A DNA stretch of 16,604 nt. It comes from Gammaproteobacteria bacterium (lineage in GTDB: Bacteria > Pseudomonadota > Gammaproteobacteria > Xanthomonadales > Wenzhouxiangellaceae). The stretch's first letter is position 1. Each line of letters begins with the position of its first letter. The stretch is taken from NCBI GenBank assembly GCA_003561495.1, contig PWWM01000243.1:1-16604 (forward strand). Direction: 5' to 3'. A program made the translations under genes and the position numbers. Below are positions 12,386 through 16,604 of the stretch, piece after piece. A model generated the notes under the pieces. It searched no databases. It was given only the letters and a program-made list of their open reading frames with translations, and was not told the origin of the DNA.

Positions 12386-14512
12386 ATGTCCAAAAAGCGC
12401 ACATACTTTGCCACCGCTCCTCGCGGCCTTGAAGAACTCCTGGCTTCCGAACTGGCCGCCATGGGCCTTGAAGGGTGCGAAGTCCGGCGCGGTGGTGTGC
12501 GGTTTGTCGCATCCCTCACCGGTGCTTACCGGGCCTGCTTGTGGTCGCGCCTGGCCAATCGTGTACTTATGCCGATTGTCGAGTTCAGCGCCAGTAATGA
12601 CACAGCGCTGTATGACGGCGCCAGTCAGGTGCACTGGTCCGATCACCTCGGACCGGAACAGACCATGGCGGTCGACTTTACCGGCATCCGTGCCGCCGTT
12701 GAACACAGCCGCTTTGCAGAACAGCGGGTCAAGGACGCCGTTGTCGATCAGTTGCGCGAGCAGTATGGCCAGCGACCGTCAGTGGATACCCATCAGCCCG
12801 ATGTGCGCATCAATGTCCACATGTTTCGCGAGCAGGTCACGGTGGCCATGGATTTATCCGGCGACAGTCTGCACCGGCGCGGCTACCGCATCACCGGCAG
12901 TGTGGCGCCTTTGAAGGAGAATCTGGCGGCGGCCATGCTGATGCGTGCCGATTGGCCCGAGATTGCCGGCGAGGGTGGAGGTTTTGTCGACCCCATGTGC
13001 GGGTCCGGCACGCTGGTCATCGAGGCGGCATTGATGGCCAGCGATTCCGCGCCCGGGCTGTTGCGCACCTATTACGGGTTTCAGAACTGGCGCGGGCATG
13101 ACGATGAAGCCTGGAAGCAGCTGGTCGATGAGGCCCTGGAGCGCCAGGAAGCGGGCATGCAGTCGCTGCCCATCCTGGTCGGATATGACCGGGACGGCTC
13201 GGCCATTCGGCTGGCGCTGGATAATGCCGCCCATGCCGGCTTTGGTGGGAAGATTCATTTCGAGCGTCGCGAGCTAAGCCAGGCACGACCGCCCAAGAAT
13301 TGCGCGCGCGGACTGGTCGCCACTAACCCGCCCTATGGCGAACGACTGGCCGAGCAGCATGAACTGGTGCCTCTGTATCTGCGGCTGGGACAGAGCCTGC
13401 GCCAGCACTTTCCGGGTTGGCGGTCCGTCATTCTCAATGGCTCGGGCTGCCAGGTGGGACTCAAACCGGACAAAAGCTGGCAAATGTTCAACGGCCCGAT
13501 CGAATGCCGACTGGAGCGTTTCGAGATCAGCGACAGCCCGCAGGATGAGCAGCGTCTGCAAGCCGAAGATCTGGTCAATCGACTGCACAAGAACCAGCGT
13601 CAGCTCAAGCGTTGGCTGACGCGCGAGGACATTACCTGCTACCGCATCTACGATGCCGATATTCCCGAGTACGCGCTGGCTGTCGATGTGTATGGCGCCG
13701 AGGATGGCGACTGGCTGCATATTCAGGAATACCAGCCGCCTTCAAGCATCGACCCGGTCAAGGCGCAGACTCGCTTGCGTGCAGCCCTGAGCGCCGTGCC
13801 CGATGCGCTGGAGGTCAGCCCGGAACGACTGGTGTTCAAGGTCCGTCAGCGTCAGCGCGGAGATGAGCAGTATCGTCGTCAAGGTGAGCACGGACGTGAG
13901 CTTGTCGTGCGCGAAGGACGCAGCCGGCTACTGGTCAACCTGACCGACTATCTTGATACCGGCTTGTTCCTGGATCATCGGCCGGTGCGCCAATGGATTG
14001 GCGAGCACTCAGCCAACCGGAAAGTGCTCAACCTGTTCTGCTATACCGGTGCTGCGACCGTGCATGCAGCACTGGGCGGGGCCAGGGCCACGACCAGCGT
14101 GGATCTGTCGAAGACCTACCTGGGCTGGTTGAGGCGCAACCTGGCCTTGAATGAATGTGACGACTCGACTCATCAGACCATTCACGCTGATTGTCGAGCC
14201 TGGCTTTCGGATTGTCGTGAGCGCTTTGACCTGATCTTTCTCGACCCACCGAGTTTTTCCAATTCGAAACGCATGGATGGTGAACTGGATATTCAGCGTG
14301 ATCATGCCGGCTTGATTCATCAGGCCATGCGTTGTCTTGTCCCTGATGGCACGCTGATCTTTTCAACCAATCTGAGAAGCTTTCGGCTGGATACTGAGTT
14401 GGCCGAGGCGGTTGCAATCGAGGATCGAACGGCCTGGTCGATCCCGAAAGATTTTCAGCGCAACAAGCGCATACACCAGTGCTGGTTTATTCGGCATATT
14501 GGGAAGTCTTGA
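12386..14512 (+). CDS. rlmKL: Bifunctional 23S rRNA methyltransferase RlmKL (m2G2445 / m7G2069)
   Basis: The 708-aa protein is close to the length of the E. coli fused RlmKL (about 702 aa). Its order is an N-terminal THUMP-containing part (about 1-160), then a first methyltransferase with DPMCGSGTL (202-210) and catalytic NPPYGERL (314-321), which makes m2G2445. A second SAM domain has KVLNLFCYTGAA (546-557) and DPPSFSNSKR (620-629), which makes m7G2069. Both act on 23S rRNA during large-subunit assembly in the cytoplasm. All motifs are intact and there is no frameshift. It is a housekeeping gene, transcribed divergently from the hypothetical gene with a 106-nt spacer. The Shine-Dalgarno is poor (AGG very close to the ATG). 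A repeat element begins 8 nt after the stop. Confidence 0.96.
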   Translation: MSKKRTYFATAPRGLEELLASELAAMGLEGCEVRRGGVRFVASLTGAYRACLWSRLANRVLMPIVEFSASNDTALYDGASQVHWSDHLGPEQTMAVDFTGIRAAVEHSRFAEQRVKDAVVDQLREQYGQRPSVDTHQPDVRINVHMFREQVTVAMDLSGDSLHRRGYRITGSVAPLKENLAAAMLMRADWPEIAGEGGGFVDPMCGSGTLVIEAALMASDSAPGLLRTYYGFQNWRGHDDEAWKQLVDEALERQEAGMQSLPILVGYDRDGSAIRLALDNAAHAGFGGKIHFERRELSQARPPKNCARGLVATNPPYGERLAEQHELVPLYLRLGQSLRQHFPGWRSVILNGSGCQVGLKPDKSWQMFNGPIECRLERFEISDSPQDEQRLQAEDLVNRLHKNQRQLKRWLTREDITCYRIYDADIPEYALAVDVYGAEDGDWLHIQEYQPPSSIDPVKAQTRLRAALSAVPDALEVSPERLVFKVRQRQRGDEQYRRQGEHGRELVVREGRSRLLVNLTDYLDTGLFLDHRPVRQWIGEHSANRKVLNLFCYTGAATVHAALGGARATTSVDLSKTYLGWLRRNLALNECDDSTHQTIHADCRAWLSDCRERFDLIFLDPPSFSNSKRMDGELDIQRDHAGLIHQAMRCLVPDGTLIFSTNLRSFRLDTELAEAVAIEDRTAWSIPKDFQRNKRIHQCWFIRHIGKS

Positions 14513-14520
14513 AAAGAAGA

Positions 14521-14662
14521 TTTTCGCGCAGAGACGCAAAGACGCGGAGAAAAGATAAAGTATGATTTTGAAAGGATTCAATTGAATTCTCTGCGTCACT
14601 GCGTCTCCGCGAGAGTATTCTTGCTTGTTTCTTTCCTCCGCGTCTCTGCGTCTCTGCGCGAG
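14521..14662. repeat. Inverted repeat element built of 8-nt CGCRRAGA units
   Basis: Three 24-nt arms each contain three 8-nt units close to CGCRRAGA. Arm 1 (14527-14550, plus) is CGCAGAGA, CGCAAAGA, CGCGGAGA. Arm 2 (14588-14611, minus) is CGCGGAGA, CGCAGTGA, CGCAGAGA. Arm 3 (14635-14658, minus) is CGCAGAGA, CGCAGAGA, CGCGGAGG. Arms 1 and 3 are inverted with 22 of 24 bases matching. An ATTCAATTGAAT palindrome (14576-14587) sits in the middle. Similar strings recur, to my memory, between genes of many unrelated bacteria. Here the element fills most of the space between rlmKL and the convergent minus-strand genes. Confidence 0.8.
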
Positions 14663-14685
14663 CATTCTTTCTTGTCTCTTTCTAG

Positions 14686-14838
14686 TCAGCGTCCCTGTGA
14701 GAAGTCGATGACCTGTGGCCGGGTGCCGGTGTGTTCATGCGCGAAGCCGGTGTCGAATACGGAAACCGTTGCCTGGGTTTTAGGAACCAGCTTTCCATTG
14801 ATCCAGATTTGCTCGGTCCGCTTATTCGACTTGCCCAT
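14686..14838 (-). pseudogene. 50-codon ORF, likely 5' fragment of a class IV aminotransferase gene
   Basis: The ATG shares its A with the TGA stop of the beta-helix gene (TGATG). The first 34 residues, with EQIWINGKLVP (9-19) and ATVSVFDTGF (23-32), resemble the N-terminal strand-turn-strand of branched-chain or D-amino-acid aminotransferases, where x-WxNGxxVP and VSVxDxGF are usual. After that the expected YGDGVFE region is missing, and the frame stops at 14686, shortly before the repeat element. It could be a truncated gene or a short coupled ORF whose resemblance is accidental. No PLP-binding Lys or other catalytic part is present. Confidence 0.5.
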
Positions 14839-16595
14839 CACGGCTCTTCAAACCGATCATGGAATATGGCATCGACATTGACGGTGAATGTGATTGGGCT
14901 ACCGGCCAGGCCGGTTGCAGTGGCAGTGACGGACTGCTGAGGCTCACCGCCGAGCGACCAGCTTCCCAGTTGGGCCAGGCCGTCGCTATCGGAGATCTGG
15001 GTGGCGCCACCAATGCTACCGGTACTTGGCTGCAACTCGAAGATCACCTCGAAGCCCGCGAACAGGTTGCCGTACTGATCCAGCACCTGGACAGTGGGCA
15101 GGTCTTCAGTTGGAAGCGAGGTGTCAGGTATGCCGCCCAGGAAGGTGTCACTGACTGCAATCAGACTTTCGGCAAAGGCTGCAGCGCCATCGCATTGACC
15201 CTCTGGCGTGGTGTACCAGGGTTCGAAGTCGACATGATCGGTCACGATACTGCCTTGTCCGGTCCCGGCAAAGGAAGGCCCGCTGGGATCATCCCACCAG
15301 TTGCAGGTGGCAGCAAGCGGACCGGAGGTGACGTTGGCATTGGGCGCAATAGCGATGCCCAGCATCCCGGCACCACCCAGCAGATGATTGTCGAAAAACA
15401 CGTAGCCATCGGTGTTGGCGCCATCCTGCAAAATGACGCCTCCCGAAAGGCGATTGCCGGTGATCTCATTATTCGAGTGACCATCCAGAAACATGCCTAC
15501 TGCCGCGACGTCTCCGGACAGATCATTATCCTCGATCACGAAATCCGACACTATTCGCGGATTGAGTGCGACGCCGGCGACATCGACCTCGTTGCCGATC
15601 AGCAAGCCGTCACTACTTCCGTTTCCAAGCTGAATGCCCCAGCTATTCGGTACCATGGAATGAAACCGGTTGCCATGAAATTCAATACCGGTAACCGGGC
15701 GGTCGGCCGAACTGTAGCCTCGCGTTCCAAAGTTGACCGCCTCGTTATCGACGATCAGCAAGTCCTCGGCAAACAGGCCGCCCCCGTCAAAATCTTCGAC
15801 CGTGATGGCCCGCCCATCGACATCCACGATGTGATTGTCGGCCAGCATCAACCCGCTGACCGGACCGAAAATGGCAATGCCGTGACCGGTTGACTGGATG
15901 TCATTGCCGATTACTTCACCATCACTGGACTGTGCCCAGGACGGGTCGATCGAAGCGAATCCGGCCGCCAGGGCAATGCCGATATCCGTGCCACTGATAT
16001 GGTTATCGGCAATCTCGACAAGTTCCGAGCCGACCGCGATGATTCCATTGCTTGAAAAACCGCCGGCACTGAACGAAGTGCCCAGAATCGTATTGCCCTC
16101 CACGCGACTGTCCTGACCACCAGAAATGGTGATCCCTCCACGGGTATCTCCCTCGGTGGCTGTAACTTGGTTGCCGATGATTTCCACGGCGCCCGTACCC
16201 AGCCGCTGGGCAATGCCGCGTTCAGTCCAGCCAATCACGTGAAAGCCTTCGAAGCGGACGAAATCGGGATGGATACCGTCATCAGGATCAAAATCCCCCT
16301 CGACCGTTCCGATGGAGACGGCCGTAACCGCACCTCCGGCATCGATCAGGGTCAGTCCCGGCCCGGCGGTGGCCAACAGGATCAGGCTTTTGTCGATGAA
16401 CAGGGCTTCGTCGTAGATTCCCGGGCCAACCTCGATGGTCTGACCGTCCAGGGCATTATCAATGGCCTCCTGGATGGTTGAAAAATCGCCCGGGACCTGA
16501 ATCGGATCATTACGTAAGTGCCCGCCGCGATCAAAACCGCTGGCCGTGGCGGCAATCAGCATCAAAAGTGACACGATGGGCACAATCATCGGCAT
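14838..16595 (-). CDS. Secreted right-handed beta-helix protein with Ig-like domain and IFxDxFE-type tail
   Basis: The 585-aa protein has a hydrophobic export segment (PMIVPIVSLLMLIAATASG, 2-20) and then IQVPGDFSTIQEAIDNALDG, the classic opening of pectate-lyase-like beta-helices. A long run of GN/DN-type coils follows (for example IIGNQV, VEGNTI, IADNHI, VIGNDI, LADNHI), closing with TCNWWDDPSGP. An invasin/Big-type Ig-like domain (VQVLDQYGNLFAGF ... VTATATGLAG) precedes the C-terminal IFHDRFEEP. Such proteins are secreted or surface-bound, and some bind or cleave polysaccharides. No catalytic residues can be assigned here. ATG 16595 is the last start in the window, but the frame is open to the edge and the signal segment has no basic residue, so the true start may lie beyond 16604. 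The stop overlaps the small ORF downstream (TGATG). Confidence 0.85.
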   Translation of the reverse strand: MPMIVPIVSLLMLIAATASGFDRGGHLRNDPIQVPGDFSTIQEAIDNALDGQTIEVGPGIYDEALFIDKSLILLATAGPGLTLIDAGGAVTAVSIGTVEGDFDPDDGIHPDFVRFEGFHVIGWTERGIAQRLGTGAVEIIGNQVTATEGDTRGGITISGGQDSRVEGNTILGTSFSAGGFSSNGIIAVGSELVEIADNHISGTDIGIALAAGFASIDPSWAQSSDGEVIGNDIQSTGHGIAIFGPVSGLMLADNHIVDVDGRAITVEDFDGGGLFAEDLLIVDNEAVNFGTRGYSSADRPVTGIEFHGNRFHSMVPNSWGIQLGNGSSDGLLIGNEVDVAGVALNPRIVSDFVIEDNDLSGDVAAVGMFLDGHSNNEITGNRLSGGVILQDGANTDGYVFFDNHLLGGAGMLGIAIAPNANVTSGPLAATCNWWDDPSGPSFAGTGQGSIVTDHVDFEPWYTTPEGQCDGAAAFAESLIAVSDTFLGGIPDTSLPTEDLPTVQVLDQYGNLFAGFEVIFELQPSTGSIGGATQISDSDGLAQLGSWSLGGEPQQSVTATATGLAGSPITFTVNVDAIFHDRFEEP

Positions 16596-16604
16596 GCCGG
16601 CCCA

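Noticed and set aside
12280..12519. Upstream extension of the hypothetical protein to 12519
   Set aside because: It would overlap the 5' end of rlmKL, and the added residues are of shadow-frame composition; a likely promoter lies inside it.
14521..14662. CRISPR array
   Set aside because: Units are 8 nt, adjacent and in both orientations, with no unique spacers of regular length and no cas genes.
14859..15893. 344-codon plus-strand frame
   Set aside because: It is antisense to the beta-helix gene; the periodic Gly/Asp codons of the coils keep the other strand open.

Overview
The window reads as one piece of a high-GC gammaproteobacterial chromosome. The best guess is the Wenzhouxiangella/Xanthomonadales neighbourhood. 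This rests on the fused RlmKL rRNA methyltransferase, exported proteins with Arg-rich C-terminal anchors, and a secreted beta-helix protein ending in an IFxDxFE-type tail, a C-terminus I remember from that group. The placement is inference; no 16S or marker tree is available here. I see no tRNA, rRNA, CRISPR, IS element or phage gene.

Layout. (1) 1-4795, plus strand: the C-terminal part of a GGDEF diguanylate cyclase overlaps (ATGA) a C-methyltransferase. These are followed by an RfbF-like sugar-1-phosphate nucleotidyltransferase, an extended SDR epimerase/dehydratase and a second C-methyltransferase. The last three are tightly spaced or overlapping. Together they look like a branched (C-methylated) NDP-sugar module, probably CDP-linked, feeding a surface glycan. 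(2) 4851-4928: a pair of inverted REP hairpins (BIME-like) between convergent genes. (3) 4956-9702, minus strand: reading in the direction of transcription, promoter, exported C-terminally anchored protein B, a decayed 5' fragment of a phosphodiesterase-like gene, an equivalent promoter, exported protein A, the intact phosphodiesterase-like/TPR gene, then a GT2 glycosyltransferase. The arrangement comes from a tandem duplication with a period of about 988 nt. (4) 9743-10918, plus: a GT1/GT28-type glycosyltransferase. (5) 10904-12279, minus: a membrane protein with a cyclic-nucleotide-binding-like (Popeye-type) domain and a conserved one-TM hypothetical protein. (6) 12386-14512, plus: rlmKL. 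(7) 14521-14662: a repeat element built from 8-nt units. (8) 14686-16595, minus: a secreted right-handed beta-helix protein and, overlapping its stop codon, a 50-codon ORF that looks like the 5' end of a class IV aminotransferase.

Most unusual points. The phosphodiesterase-like domain of the 667-aa TPR protein has lost nearly every expected catalytic residue, with Glu where the nucleophile should be, so it is probably a pseudoenzyme. It sits in one transcription unit with the duplicated exported proteins and a glycosyltransferase, which suggests a cell-surface protein/glycan module. The GGDEF protein has about 10 extra residues between its inhibitory RxxD motif and GGEEF. Both repeat elements lie between convergent genes.
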